Assembly (NCBI RefSeq): GCF_003253565.1
Contig: NZ_QKUF01000015.1
Span: forward strand, 1 to 64,000
Direction: 5' to 3'
DNA length: 64,000 nucleotides
Source: Thermosporothrix hazakensis
GTDB lineage: Bacteria; Chloroflexota; Ktedonobacteria; Ktedonobacterales; Ktedonobacteraceae
Positions 8,490-18,300 of this stretch are shown here, in pieces. Numbering within the stretch: position 1 is the stretch's first letter; every line of letters starts with the position of its first letter. Below the pieces are notes generated by a model, which saw nothing but the letters and a program-made list of their open reading frames with translations, searched no databases and was not told where the DNA came from. Position numbers and translations under genes: made by a program.

Positions 8490-8512
8490 TTGTTGATATA
8501 GTAGATCAACAA
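8490..8512. promoter_or_regulatory. Inverted-repeat operator between cysI and a divergent gene
   Basis: TTGTTGAT-N7-ATCAACAA is a perfect 8-bp dyad. On the minus strand it lies just downstream of a promoter with -35 TTGACC (8546-8541) and -10 AATAAT (8522-8517), so it would cover the cysI start point. On the plus strand it covers a candidate -35 (TTGATA 8493-8498) whose -10 AATTAT is at 8516-8521. A dimeric regulator bound here could control both genes. Its identity is unknown; no regulator gene is adjacent. Confidence 0.65.
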
Positions 8513-8591
8513 AGTAATTATTCCTTTGCAATAACTATACGGTCAAAATGGATAGCATGTCAACCCTTTACACTCACAAGGAGCACACAAA

Positions 8592-9533
8592 ATGACATTG
8601 CTACTCAGTTGTATTTCAACCAGACACTCGTTGCTCAAGAATCACTGGGCGCAATCACGAGAGCAAACGGCCTGTCCGGTGACAACGCTTGGTAGCCTGC
8701 AAAAGCCAAAAGAAGATCAGGGCGGTCTGCTTGTCTCGCTGGATGAGGCCGGACAAATTCAGGCAACGCTCCCGCTAACAATGCCTGCCGGTATGGCACA
8801 GACCGAACAGGGTCTGCTGGTTGCGGCGCTGGATACCATCTATGAGGTATCGCCCGATCTTACCGCGATCAAGAAAAGCGTCAGCTTGCCCTCATTCAGT
8901 CTGCTCCACTCGCTCAATCGCACCGCGCGCGGCTATCTGGTTGCCAGCACGGGTGTTGATGCGATAGTGGAATTCAGCCGTGATGGAGATCCTTTGTGGA
9001 GTTGGTGGGCCACAGAACATGGCTTTGAGGAGACGCCCACCGGAGAGCGCCGTATCCTTGATACAACGGCGGATCATAGAGGCGTGAAATATGGAACTCT
9101 GACCCAGACAACGCATGTTAACTCGGCGACCGAGTGGAAACATGATACCATCCTTGCTACCCTCTTCCACCAGGGTTCGATTGTCGCAATTGAGCGAGAA
9201 ACCGGACGCTGGCAGACCGTGCTCTCGGGGCTTAACCATCCCCATTCCGTGCGCGTGCTCGATGACCACTATGTGACAGTAGCCGATACCGGACATGGGC
9301 GCGCCCTCCTCGTCCATCTCAAGGACGGACAGGGCATCATCGAGCATGAGGTTACAATAGAGACAGATTGGCTTCAGGATAGCTACTATGATATTCATGC
9401 TGAACGCTGGTATCTGGTCGATGGAAAAAACTCGCGCGTTGTGATTCAGAAAGGGCTGGCGGGAAGCGAGACCCTGGCAGAGCTTCAGCTTGACCCGGAA
9501 TGGCGGTTATACGAAGCGCATCCACTCCATTAA
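8592..9533 (+). CDS. Beta-propeller-like protein of unknown function
   Basis: A 313-residue protein with an AAGGAG site before the ATG. The sequence is a run of short beta-strands with blade-like repeats (GLLVAALDTIYEVSP, GYLVASTGVDAIVEFSRDG, GRWQTVLSGLNHPHSVRVL, VADTGHGRALLVHL), resembling NHL/SMP-30-type propellers. HPHSVRV and VADTGHGR recall NHL blades. No signal peptide or catalytic motif is clear. It is divergent from cysI across a shared operator, which hints at co-regulation with sulfur assimilation, but this is only context. Confidence 0.75.
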   Translation: MTLLLSCISTRHSLLKNHWAQSREQTACPVTTLGSLQKPKEDQGGLLVSLDEAGQIQATLPLTMPAGMAQTEQGLLVAALDTIYEVSPDLTAIKKSVSLPSFSLLHSLNRTARGYLVASTGVDAIVEFSRDGDPLWSWWATEHGFEETPTGERRILDTTADHRGVKYGTLTQTTHVNSATEWKHDTILATLFHQGSIVAIERETGRWQTVLSGLNHPHSVRVLDDHYVTVADTGHGRALLVHLKDGQGIIEHEVTIETDWLQDSYYDIHAERWYLVDGKNSRVVIQKGLAGSETLAELQLDPEWRLYEAHPLH

Positions 9534-9566
9534 AAAAAGCGGGAGAGCTTTTCCAGCCCTCCCGCC
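9534..9566 (-). terminator. Terminator of hflX
   Basis: Minus strand: GCGGGAG (9565-9559) pairs with CTCCCGC (9545-9539) and is followed by a run of seven T. It lies between the hflX stop and the convergent gene at 8592-9533. Confidence 0.8.
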
Positions 9567-9586
9567 ATTCTGCTCTTCACATGTGT

Positions 9587-10942
9587 CTAGGAAACAGCGC
9601 GGATTGCTTCCTTCCGTGCCTGTCGCTTTGAGGTGCGAATGCGATAAGCATAGAAGGCACCGCTCCGGTTCTCTGGCAGATAGCCGCGCAGATGAGTGCC
9701 TTTCTCCATGTACTCCTCATGCTCGATCGTGCCATACTGATGGAACTGAGCCACCAGATCACCCCGATCATATGGGATCAACACATCCATCGCGACAAAC
9801 TGCTGTATCAGTTGCTCACTGATGCAATGCAACAACTGATCGATGCCCTCGCCAGTCAAGGCCGAGACCTTCACCTGTGGCAGATGAGATGCAATCTCGC
9901 TCAACTCTACCACCTGATCCGGCGCGAGCTGATCGGCCTTGTTGAGTGCGATGATCATCTGCATACCACCTGCATCGATCTCCTCAAGCACCTGCTCGAC
10001 TGCCTCGATCTGATGGCGTACATGCGGATGCGAGGCATCAACCACGTGAACCAGCAAATCGGCCTCAGCAACCTCTTCCAGGGTCGCCCGGAAGGCAGCC
10101 ACCAGCGTGTGCGGCAAGCGCTGCACAAAGCCGACGGTATCACTCAGCAGAATTTCTTGCCCCCCCTCAAGCCGCGCTTTACGGGTGGTTGGATCAAGCG
10201 TCGCGAACAGCTTGTTCTCGGCCAATGTCTGCGCTCCGGCCAGCCGATTCAGCAAGGTTGACTTTCCGGCATTGGTATAGCCTACCAGCGCCACAACAGG
10301 AGGTCCATCATGCTTCCGCTTGTCACGATGCAACTGCCGCTGATTGCGTACCTGCTCAATCTCTTCAATCAACTGATCGCGCTGGCGGCGCAGCAAACGG
10401 CGGTCAACCTCAATCTGTTTCTCTCCTTCACCACGCTGGTTCACGCTACCACGCTGACGAGACAGGTGCGACCACTGCCGGGCCAGACGCGGCAAATCAT
10501 ACTCAATCTGAGCCAGCTCAACCTGGAGACGCCCCTCACGCGTCCGCGCACGCTGACCAAAGATGATCAGGATGAGCGCGGTGCGATCGAGCACCTGGAC
10601 CCCAAGTTCACGCTCAAGATTACGATGCTGTACCGGCTTTAACTCAAGGTCAAAGATCGCCGCATCACAATCGTGAAATTGGAGCAATCCTGCAAGTTCC
10701 TCTACTTTTCCGGAACCAAGCACCGTCGCCGGGTGAGGACGCATGAGGCGCTGCACCACACGATCCACACACTCCACGCCTGCCGTCGTTGCCAACTGTG
10801 CAAGCTCGTCCAGCGACTCTTCAAGCGGCCATTCCGCATCAGGCAGGTCTACTCCTACCAGAATTGCCTTACGCGGAGCGGTTGAGAGCAAGCCGTCCAT
10901 GCGCTTCTCTTCGTACGCATTATTGATGATAGATTCTGTCAA
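9587..10942 (-). CDS. hflX: GTPase HflX
   Basis: A ribosome-associated Obg-HflX-type GTPase that splits or rescues 70S ribosomes under stress. Order of domains: N-terminal HflX domain (ECVDRVVQR, HPATVLGSGKVEEL, FDLELKPVQHRNLERELG), a coiled linker (ARQWSHLSRQRG), then the G domain with G1 GYTNAGKST, G3 DTVGF and G4 NKAD. I start at the TTG at 10942 because AAGGAG sits 6 bases upstream; an ATG at 10900 is the alternative. Product about 451 residues. It has its own hairpin terminator. Confidence 0.92.
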   Translation of the reverse strand: MTESIINNAYEEKRMDGLLSTAPRKAILVGVDLPDAEWPLEESLDELAQLATTAGVECVDRVVQRLMRPHPATVLGSGKVEELAGLLQFHDCDAAIFDLELKPVQHRNLERELGVQVLDRTALILIIFGQRARTREGRLQVELAQIEYDLPRLARQWSHLSRQRGSVNQRGEGEKQIEVDRRLLRRQRDQLIEEIEQVRNQRQLHRDKRKHDGPPVVALVGYTNAGKSTLLNRLAGAQTLAENKLFATLDPTTRKARLEGGQEILLSDTVGFVQRLPHTLVAAFRATLEEVAEADLLVHVVDASHPHVRHQIEAVEQVLEEIDAGGMQMIIALNKADQLAPDQVVELSEIASHLPQVKVSALTGEGIDQLLHCISEQLIQQFVAMDVLIPYDRGDLVAQFHQYGTIEHEEYMEKGTHLRGYLPENRSGAFYAYRIRTSKRQARKEAIRAVS

Positions 10943-11494
10943 TCTCTGCTCCTTTTTTCTCTCTGCCGCCCCAAAACAAAACGCAACTGATCTCAAAAAT
11001 GGGATACTCCGTCAAAAAAATCTAAACTACTGTTCATTGAGGCGAAAATACACGTGTCGGGCGGCTACCGCTTCTGCACTGGCCGATCTCCGCTGGAGCG
11101 CACCGATAGAATGGATGAGAAAGAAGGTGGATATTGTTGGTGAAAATGAGGAACAAGATTGGTGACCGATGCCAGCAAAACCCTTCTCTCTTCACGCTCC
11201 ATAGCAGATAACACCATACAGGATACCTCTATTCCCGATATCCCGCTTGCTCAAAAAACAGGTGTACTTCGCCGCTAAGTGTCGTTTAGAGAAAGGCTTT
11301 GATTATCACTATTCGCACCACTCCTGGTTTTTTTGTTTGCTCTTTCAAGCATACAGAATTTCAGGCTGAAAGTCAAGAGGGAAGTTACCCGCCTTGCTAT
11401 GACTTTTGGTAATTCCCTTCTTTCTTGCTCGGCAAAGTCGGTATAATAAGGACATTACCATTCATCTATTTAAAAAGAAAATGAGGATACGCCG
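10943..11494. other. Intergenic region before the P450 terminator side
   Basis: About 550 bp without a convincing gene. It contains the hflX upstream region and, on the plus strand, a perfect TATAAT at 11442-11447 without a good -35 at proper spacing. Reading frames across it are short and lack ribosome sites. Confidence 0.5.
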
Positions 11495-11590
11495 ATGTTG
11501 TCCAGTTCCGTCACCGTCAGCCGACACTTTATCCCCAACCTATTTGCTTTTTTGTTCCGCAGGAAAAGGAAGGCCTTCCGTCTCTTCTAA
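11495..11590 (+). CDS. Possible 31-residue cationic small protein
   Basis: An ATG at 11495 follows GAGGA by 8 bases and lies about 40 bp beyond a TATAAT at 11442. The 31-residue product has a hydrophobic middle (HFIPNLFAFLF) and a strongly basic end (RRKRKAFRLF). This pattern occurs in small membrane-active proteins, but nothing shows that it is expressed. A 9-bp hairpin follows at 11626-11650. Confidence 0.25.
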   Translation: MLSSSVTVSRHFIPNLFAFLFRRKRKAFRLF

Positions 11591-11625
11591 AGACTGGCAC
11601 GCATATGTCAGCGTTGAGAGCGACA

Positions 11626-11650
11626 GCGGAGAAGATCGTTTCTTCTCCGC
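11626..11650. terminator. Hairpin between small ORF and P450
   Basis: GCGGAGAAG (11626-11634) pairs perfectly with CTTCTCCGC (11642-11650). There is no T-run on either strand, so it may be a weak terminator or an mRNA-stabilising structure for the P450 transcript that ends at 11661. Confidence 0.45.
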
Positions 11651-11660
11651 CAGGACTGGC

Positions 11661-12890
11661 TTATACATCATGCTCAATCAATAAACTCCCCATGCCACGA
11701 AAGATCAAGCCACTCCACCACTCAGGTTCCTGAACAAGTCGTGGATTGCGCAAGCGCCGCATCAGGGTGCTGAAAGCAATCTCACTTTCCAGTCGGGCCA
11801 GCGGCGCCCCCAGACAGAAATGAATTCCCTGCCCGAATGCCAGATGTCGATTCTCTTTTCGATCAAGGACCAGTTGATCAGGGTTGGTAAAATGGGCGGG
11901 ATCATGGCTGGCTGCTCCCAGACAGAGCACGACAGTGGAACCTGCCTGTATGCGCTTGCCGTCAATCTCAATATCCTCTTTCACCTCGCGACTGGTTGAT
12001 TGTACCGGTCCATCATATCGAAGCAGTTCCATGACAGCGGTAGAGGCAATCTCGGGGTTCTGCTGGAAAAGCATATATTGATCGGGGTGAGTCAGCAAGG
12101 CATACAGACCGTTTCCGAGTAGTTCCGTGGTCGTCCCATGCCCGGCAGCCAGCAGCAAGATGCAGTTCCCGAGTAGCTCGTATTCATCCAGTTTATCACC
12201 GCCCTCATGCGCATGGATCAGGGCCTGCAACAGATCATCCCGCGGCTGAAGCTGGCGTTGCGCAATCATTTTTCTAAAATAATCGATGAACTCCTGCACA
12301 CCATACAGCGCCCGCATACCCTGCTCAAGATCCAGGTCTGCCCCTTCCAACAGCGTGCCAAAGTCACCGGACCAGCGGATAAACTGTTCTCGATCCTCGG
12401 ACGGAACTCCGAGCATCTCGGCAATCACAATCGCAGGGAGCGGATAGGTAAACTCTTCCACAAAGTTGAAGCGCTCTTTTGCCAGCACATCATCAAGCAG
12501 CGTATCGACAATCTGCTGAATATGCTCACGCATACGCTCGATCATGCGCGGTGTAAAGGCTTTTGCCACCAGGCCTCGAATTCGTGTATGATCGGGCGGG
12601 TCCAGAAAAAGCATCTGACGCGCGATCGCACGCAAGGAGGGCTCCATCTGCCTGTAAAACGCCTCAGGAAGCCATTCTTTTTCGATCTCGAATCGTTGCG
12701 CCGATACTTTCGGACTGCGCAAGGTCGTTACCACATCGTTATAGCCTGTCAGCACCCATGCCTGTAGTTCAGGATCCCAATACACTGGATCTAATTCACG
12801 CAAGCGATGATAGAGCGGATAGGGAAACGCCCTGTATTCATCATTGTATACCTGTTTTAAGCTCAAAGAGATATTGCTGTTCTTCTGCAC
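11661..12890 (-). CDS. Cytochrome P450
   Basis: A soluble bacterial class I P450 of about 409 residues. The I-helix reads LLLAAGHGTTTELLGNGLYAL (acid-alcohol pair replaced by H-G-T-T), the ExxR-region is VMELLRYDGPVQSTSREV, and the heme loop is FGQGIHFCLGAPLARLE with the thiolate Cys. The pattern is that of CYP107/CYP105-like enzymes that hydroxylate macrolides, fatty acids or terpenoids. The GTG at 12890 is chosen because GGAGG precedes it by 5 bases; a TTG 12 bp upstream overlaps that site. No ferredoxin partner is next to it. It sits after the ABC-F gene on the same strand. Confidence 0.92.
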   Translation of the reverse strand: MQKNSNISLSLKQVYNDEYRAFPYPLYHRLRELDPVYWDPELQAWVLTGYNDVVTTLRSPKVSAQRFEIEKEWLPEAFYRQMEPSLRAIARQMLFLDPPDHTRIRGLVAKAFTPRMIERMREHIQQIVDTLLDDVLAKERFNFVEEFTYPLPAIVIAEMLGVPSEDREQFIRWSGDFGTLLEGADLDLEQGMRALYGVQEFIDYFRKMIAQRQLQPRDDLLQALIHAHEGGDKLDEYELLGNCILLLAAGHGTTTELLGNGLYALLTHPDQYMLFQQNPEIASTAVMELLRYDGPVQSTSREVKEDIEIDGKRIQAGSTVVLCLGAASHDPAHFTNPDQLVLDRKENRHLAFGQGIHFCLGAPLARLESEIAFSTLMRRLRNPRLVQEPEWWSGLIFRGMGSLLIEHDV

Positions 12891-13003
12891 CAGAGCCTCC
12901 AATCCTGACTAAAGAACCCATTCTGCTTTTAACAGGATATACGCAGCGGCCTGGAATCAGGTTGCCTGCCTTCCCGCAAGAAAGCAAACAACCTGTCATA
13001 AAC

Positions 13004-14611
13004 TTACGCCCGTTGCAGGAGCTGATCGTATTTCTCGTCGTACAGAACAATGCGGCCCTCAGGCATCAGCAACAGCGTATCAGGCTTGAGATAGCGCACA
13101 AACTCCAGATCGTGGGTCACAGCGATGATCGTGCCATTATATTCGGCCAGCGCCTCACCAACAATGCCCCGCGACATCGCATCCAGGTGGGTAGTCGGCT
13201 CGTCCAGCACCAGCAGATTGGGGCCATCGAGCACCATTTTTGCCAGCGCCAGGCGCGTCTTCTCGCCACCGCTCAAAGTGCCCACGGGCTGAAACACGCG
13301 ATCACCCGTGAAGAGGAAGCACCCCAGAATTGAGCGCACACGCTTCATATTATCGGGAAGAATACTTCCAGCCTCATTAATCACGGTGTTTTCGTAGTTC
13401 AGGCCCTCGTTCTCCTGTGCATAGTAACCAATACGCACTCGATCGCCGAAGATCACTTCGCCCTGATTGAGTGTCGTCAGGCCAAGTAGTGAGCGCAGCA
13501 ATGTTGTCTTGCCCGCACCATTGCGCCCGACAATCACCAGCCGTTGCCCCCGCTCGACCTCAAGCCTGAGGTTGCGGAAAATCTCTTTCTCACCATAGCT
13601 CTTACAGAGATCCTCAGCAACCAGCACCACACGCTCGCTGCTCACGCGCACCCGGAAATCGACTTTGATTCGCCGGCTGTTCTGAGGCAGGACCGGCATA
13701 CTCTGTTCCAATGCCTCAATGCGCTTGTCGATCGCCCGGCGCTGGCTGACACGTGTCGCACCAAACCTCCGCAATTGCTGAGAAGTCTTACGCAAGCGGG
13801 CAAGCTCGCGCTCCTGCCAGCGACGAGTGCGCTCCATCAGGGCCAGCGCATCCCCGGTCTGCGTCAGGTAGTTTGAGTAAGTGCCGCGATACTCCTCTAT
13901 TTTGTGCGTGAACTCGTTCAAGCGCAGAATCTTATGGATGTTGCGGTCAAGCAAGTCCAGATCATGCGAGATAATCAGGATAGAGCCTTTGTAGCTGCCC
14001 AGAAAATCCATCAGCCAGGCCGATGCCTCAACATCCAGAAAGTTCGTTGGCTCATCCAACAACAGCAGTTCGGGAGACTGGAACAGCAAACGCACAAGAG
14101 CCAGTTTGGTCTTCTGGCCACCGCTCAAGGAGCTCACCTGACGATCAAGCGTCACACCGCCGATATTGAGCCCGGCTATCAGTTCTTCACAGCGTGCATC
14201 GGCTTCATAGTAGCCAAGCCGCTCAAGGGCATCCTGAGCAGTGGCAAGCCGCTGCAACAGCGTTTCCAGCTCGCCAGCATCTGCTGAAGCGAGTGCAGCT
14301 GAGATCTCTTCATATTGTGCCAGCGCCCGATCAAGTCCGGTACTGCTAAAGATGAAGTCTCGTACGGTCTTGCCCTCTGCAACGGGATCTTCATGTGCAA
14401 TATCCTGACTCAGATAGCCAAAGCTACGCGGACGACTGACCGTGCCGCTATCACTGTCCTGTAAACCGGCAATGATTTTCAAGAGAGAGCTTTTCCCGGC
14501 ACCATTCACACCAATCAAACCAACTTTTTCACCCGGTCCGATCGTAAACGAGACATCCTCAAGGATCTGCCGGGGACCATAGGCAAGCTGAATTCCTTTT
14601 ACCTGTAACAT
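13004..14611 (-). CDS. ABC-F family ATPase (ribosomal protection / translation factor type)
   Basis: A 535-residue protein with two ABC domains and no membrane segments. ABC1 has Walker A GVNGAGKSS and signature SLSGGQKTKLAL; ABC2 has GRNGAGKTT and TLSGGEKTRLAL; both have LLLDEPTN/LVLDEPTT Walker B regions. Between them is the helical interdomain linker (about residues 240-310) that reaches the peptidyl-transferase centre. Members act on ribosomes, either protecting them from antibiotics or helping stalled translation. The long, structured 5' region (see 14612-15301) would fit attenuation-type control seen with resistance ABC-Fs, but the class cannot be decided from sequence alone. Confidence 0.9.
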   Translation of the reverse strand: MLQVKGIQLAYGPRQILEDVSFTIGPGEKVGLIGVNGAGKSSLLKIIAGLQDSDSGTVSRPRSFGYLSQDIAHEDPVAEGKTVRDFIFSSTGLDRALAQYEEISAALASADAGELETLLQRLATAQDALERLGYYEADARCEELIAGLNIGGVTLDRQVSSLSGGQKTKLALVRLLFQSPELLLLDEPTNFLDVEASAWLMDFLGSYKGSILIISHDLDLLDRNIHKILRLNEFTHKIEEYRGTYSNYLTQTGDALALMERTRRWQERELARLRKTSQQLRRFGATRVSQRRAIDKRIEALEQSMPVLPQNSRRIKVDFRVRVSSERVVLVAEDLCKSYGEKEIFRNLRLEVERGQRLVIVGRNGAGKTTLLRSLLGLTTLNQGEVIFGDRVRIGYYAQENEGLNYENTVINEAGSILPDNMKRVRSILGCFLFTGDRVFQPVGTLSGGEKTRLALAKMVLDGPNLLVLDEPTTHLDAMSRGIVGEALAEYNGTIIAVTHDLEFVRYLKPDTLLLMPEGRIVLYDEKYDQLLQRA

Positions 14612-15301
14612 AGATGTTGTCCTTTTCGCGCATACAATTCAAAAATGTGGTTGCTCTCTGCTCTGGCACGTCGAACAGAAGGAAGCTAGAGGGGGCAAAG
14701 CAGTGAACTCTCTCGCGCAGGACACATCAGGAGGCGTTAGCCGCATGTGGTGCAAGCAGCGATTGGAGTTCTCCGCTGCCCGGCGACACACGCCATAGGA
14801 GAGAGGTGAAAAAGAAAGGGAGGAAAGGAACCTGATTTCGGGATACAACAAACCGTCACTTACTCAGGTGAGTAAGCATCGATTGTTGAGCGTGCCACTT
14901 TCCTGCCGCATGAGCCCAGGCGTGTTCGCTCATGCGGCCACGTTGGCCTGAATAATTATCCCTACTTTCATACTCACAGTGAAAACCTCGGTTCCTCTCT
15001 TTGGAGGATTATTTTCCTTCTCAGAAAGATGTCCTTTTCCAAGCTTACCATACCTCTACAGCAAGAGTCAAGGAGTTCCGCATTGGAGCCTGCGCGTGCA
15101 TAAACAAGCATCAGATGAATCATCGTCGATAGTAGCAAATTTGTGAGCAATACGCTACAATGACAGAGTACACAAATGAGATTCCTGCACTTGTTTCTTT
15201 CATCATTACTATACTTTTTTATAAAGCATATTTAATACGTCTTAATTACTAAAGAAACAAAACAGGGATGCAGGCAGTACAGATAGAGGGAGTCTCAATA
15301 T
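14612..15301 (-). promoter_or_regulatory. Long 5' leader of the ABC-F gene
   Basis: A 690-bp gap. On the minus strand a candidate -35 TTGACT with a weak -10 (near 15069-15040) would give a leader of about 430 nt. It contains an 11-bp stem GCCGCATGAGC / GCTCATGCGGC (14938-14928 with 14915-14905, 12-nt loop) and an 18-bp palindrome CTTACTCA-GG-TGAGTAAG (14859-14876). A 70-codon frame with TTG start (14851-14639) crosses the leader. The right-hand part, 15100-15300, is AT-rich and precedes the plus-strand NACHT gene, whose ribosome site is GAGGGAG. Confidence 0.45.
14859..14876. promoter_or_regulatory. 18-bp palindrome, possible repressor operator
   Basis: CTTACTCA-GG-TGAGTAAG is perfectly symmetric over 18 bp. 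TTACT-N-AGTAA dyads are typical of TetR-family operators. It lies within the putative ABC-F leader. Confidence 0.5.
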
Positions 15302-18300
15302 ATGCTTAAAAAACGTCATATACTCTTTCTGATAACAGTGTGGATGTGGTTATGCTGCGCCTCCATCCTGCCCGACCCGCTTCACCTTTTCCATTCCGAA
15401 CAAAGCGACGCTCAGGCCCCCGTCCTTGCTCGTGAGGCCCTCATCACCCCCTGGACCGACCCCAACATTCTGCTCCAAATCATCAGCGTCGTCGTCACCA
15501 GTGTGTTGACGGTCGTCTCCATCCTTGTCACGCTGCGTGGCTATCAGGAGAACCGCAGGGTCATGCATGAGCAACAGGAGCTTGCACGAAAAGAGGCACA
15601 GCACGAAAAGGAAGCTAAAGAAAAGGAGCATCGGGAATTTATCAGCACAGCAACCGCCCGCTATCATGCCAGACTGCTTCAGGACGAAGCCATGTCCAGC
15701 ATCAAGATTCTGGATATGCCCGAGCCAATCACATTGGAGCATATCCATGTCGGGCAACGGCTCCGCCCGCTCAAGAAGACAGATCCTGGCCTTGAAATGA
15801 ACAGAGGAGATACCCCGGAGCGTGTTTTTCACTTCATTCAACAGAGCATCGAGGAAGAGTACCTTGAAGGGAGCTTTGCCCCTGAAGAGGTCCTGCGCGA
15901 CAAAAAGCATATCATTGTCCTCGGCGATCCCGGAAGCGGCAAAACCACGCTACTCAAGTATATGCTGTCCCGGGCGATCAAAGACCAGCTCAATGGGTTA
16001 CACCACTTACTCCCAATCGCCGTTGAGCTCAGTCGCTTTGCTCGCTCACAGCAGGACAATCTTCTTGACTTTCTGGCCGATGACTGGCACGACAATCATG
16101 GCTTCCCGACCTTTCAGGAGGCGCGGGCTTTCCTGGAAGATCAATTCAGCAAAGGCAAGGTACTCCTCCTGCTCGACGCCCTGGATGAGGCCATTCTTGG
16201 CAACAAAAAGAGTGAGCGGCAGGAAGCCTATCGCCGCGTCTTTGAAGCGATCAAGCGATGTTGTAGTAGCTATCCAGCCATCTACTTGATCGTAACCTCG
16301 CGGCTGGCTGAGTACAAGTATGAGCAACGCGCCCCGCTGCCCTTCGCCGAATACGAGATCCTGCCGTTCCGCAAACAGGAAGCACATGAATTCATTGGGA
16401 AGTGGTTTCAGCTTGAAGGGCCCGAAGACCGCCAGCGGATCGCGCTTGGCGAGGAGCTGAAAGAGGTGCTCGACAACACTCCGCAGCTTGAAATGCTGGT
16501 CAGTAATCCACTGCTGTTGTCGCTGCTTGTGATGCTCTACGAGCGTAATAAGAAACTACCGACACGCCTGGCCGATCTCTATGCCCGCTGTATCGAGCTC
16601 TTACTGTATGAATGGGATCAGGAACGCCTGCATCCACGCTATACCTATGCCTTGCTCACGGTTGAGCAGAAAAAACGGCTCCTCAGCAAGGTCGCCTGGC
16701 ATTTTCATCAACAGCGGCAACGTTACTTTACTGAGGAACGGCTGAGTGCAGTGGTCTCACAATTTCTCGAACAGGAGACTCCTTCGGCGCATAGTACGGC
16801 CCACCAGATTATTGATGAGCTGTGTTCGGATAATGGCTTGATTAAGAAACAGAACGATGGTGCTTACGGCTTTCTCCATCTGACCTTTCAGAGCTACTTT
16901 GCCGCACTCTCTATCGTCGAAGCGCGTACCTTCAAAGAATATGCACTACAGGCCGACACCATTGAACAGCTCCTCCTCAAAGAGCTGTTACAGCACCCAA
17001 ATGATCTCTGGAATGAAGAAGTGTTGCTCATGTATGCAGGCATCATTCAGGATCTATCCCCTCTACTTGAGCAATTATTGAACCGCAAAGGAATGGAGGA
17101 TGTCTTCTCCATCACCCTGATTCTGGCAGGCCACTGCCTCGTTGCGCATCACCGCGAGGGAGAAGAACCACCAGCACAGCAACAGGAAATCATCGACCGG
17201 CTACTTCAAGTCTTGCACGAGACGCCCTATACACAGGTCCGGCAAGAAGTTGCCAAGACGCTGGTCAAACTTGCCGGAATCGATACCGCGCTACACACGC
17301 ATCTGTTCGAGCTCATCTACCACCCAACCAGCAAGAGAGCCCTTACAGAGAGCCTGCTTCACGCGATTGGCATCAGCGGGAGCAGCGACGATGTCGAGAA
17401 GCTGCTTCCTCTGTTCCTGCATCCTGAGACGGCAGCAGACCTGCGCCGCATTCTGACCGACATCTTCAACAGGCGCTACTACGATACCGTTATCAAACAA
17501 AACGGCATCCTGACTACCGCTCTGCTCAAAATCCTTGATGACACTCGGGCAAGCTTTGAGTTCCGCCATGACATTATCAGGCTCTTTGAGCAGCAGGAAG
17601 CGCCTGACATCGCCCCGCAACTGATGGCACTGGTGCTCGATCCTTCGGAAGATACGGTTTTACGCATCCAGGCGGCAATCTTGCTTGCCAACTCATCCGA
17701 CTCCACAACACGAGCCCGGCTGGTCGCGCATATGAACAGTGAGCCACAGGACGAGAGCACGCCTCGCTGTATCGCAGTCGCGCTGACCTTTACCACACCA
17801 CAGAAGATACTGCCTCAGGATCGTCAGCGGGCCGCGCATATCCTGCTCGATTACCTCTTTGCGCCACCCGCAACCGATGCTGAAAGCCAGTTCTTGAAAG
17901 AGGTAATGGTCAATTTCTTCGGCCTACCCGGCATCTCTGTCCTGCTCGAAGACACGGCCATCAGACAGAAGCTCTATCACTACCTGAAGGACCGAAACAG
18001 GGACGCGGAGGAACGGCGCTATATTGCCAGCCTGCTGACCGCAAGCATTCCCATTGCCCCCCAACGAACGCGCAGGCTTGCTGCCATGCTCATTCAGGAG
18101 TTACAGGCATTGACCACCGAGCTGGACCATGACGGCCTGCGCAAAGATATTGAGGATCTGCGCTACCTGCTTGGAGATAAGCACGTGCCATTTGATCCCT
18201 CCGCTTACCTCAAGGCAGCACAAAGCTTCTTGCCTGTTCAGAAACAGATGATTCGCCAGCTTGAGCGTCAGGAGCGCTGGCAGTTGCTCCGCGACCGATC

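Noticed and set aside
14639..14851. 70-codon leader frame before the ABC-F gene as a real gene
   Set aside because: TTG start without a clear ribosome site and no family likeness; kept only as a note in the leader entry.
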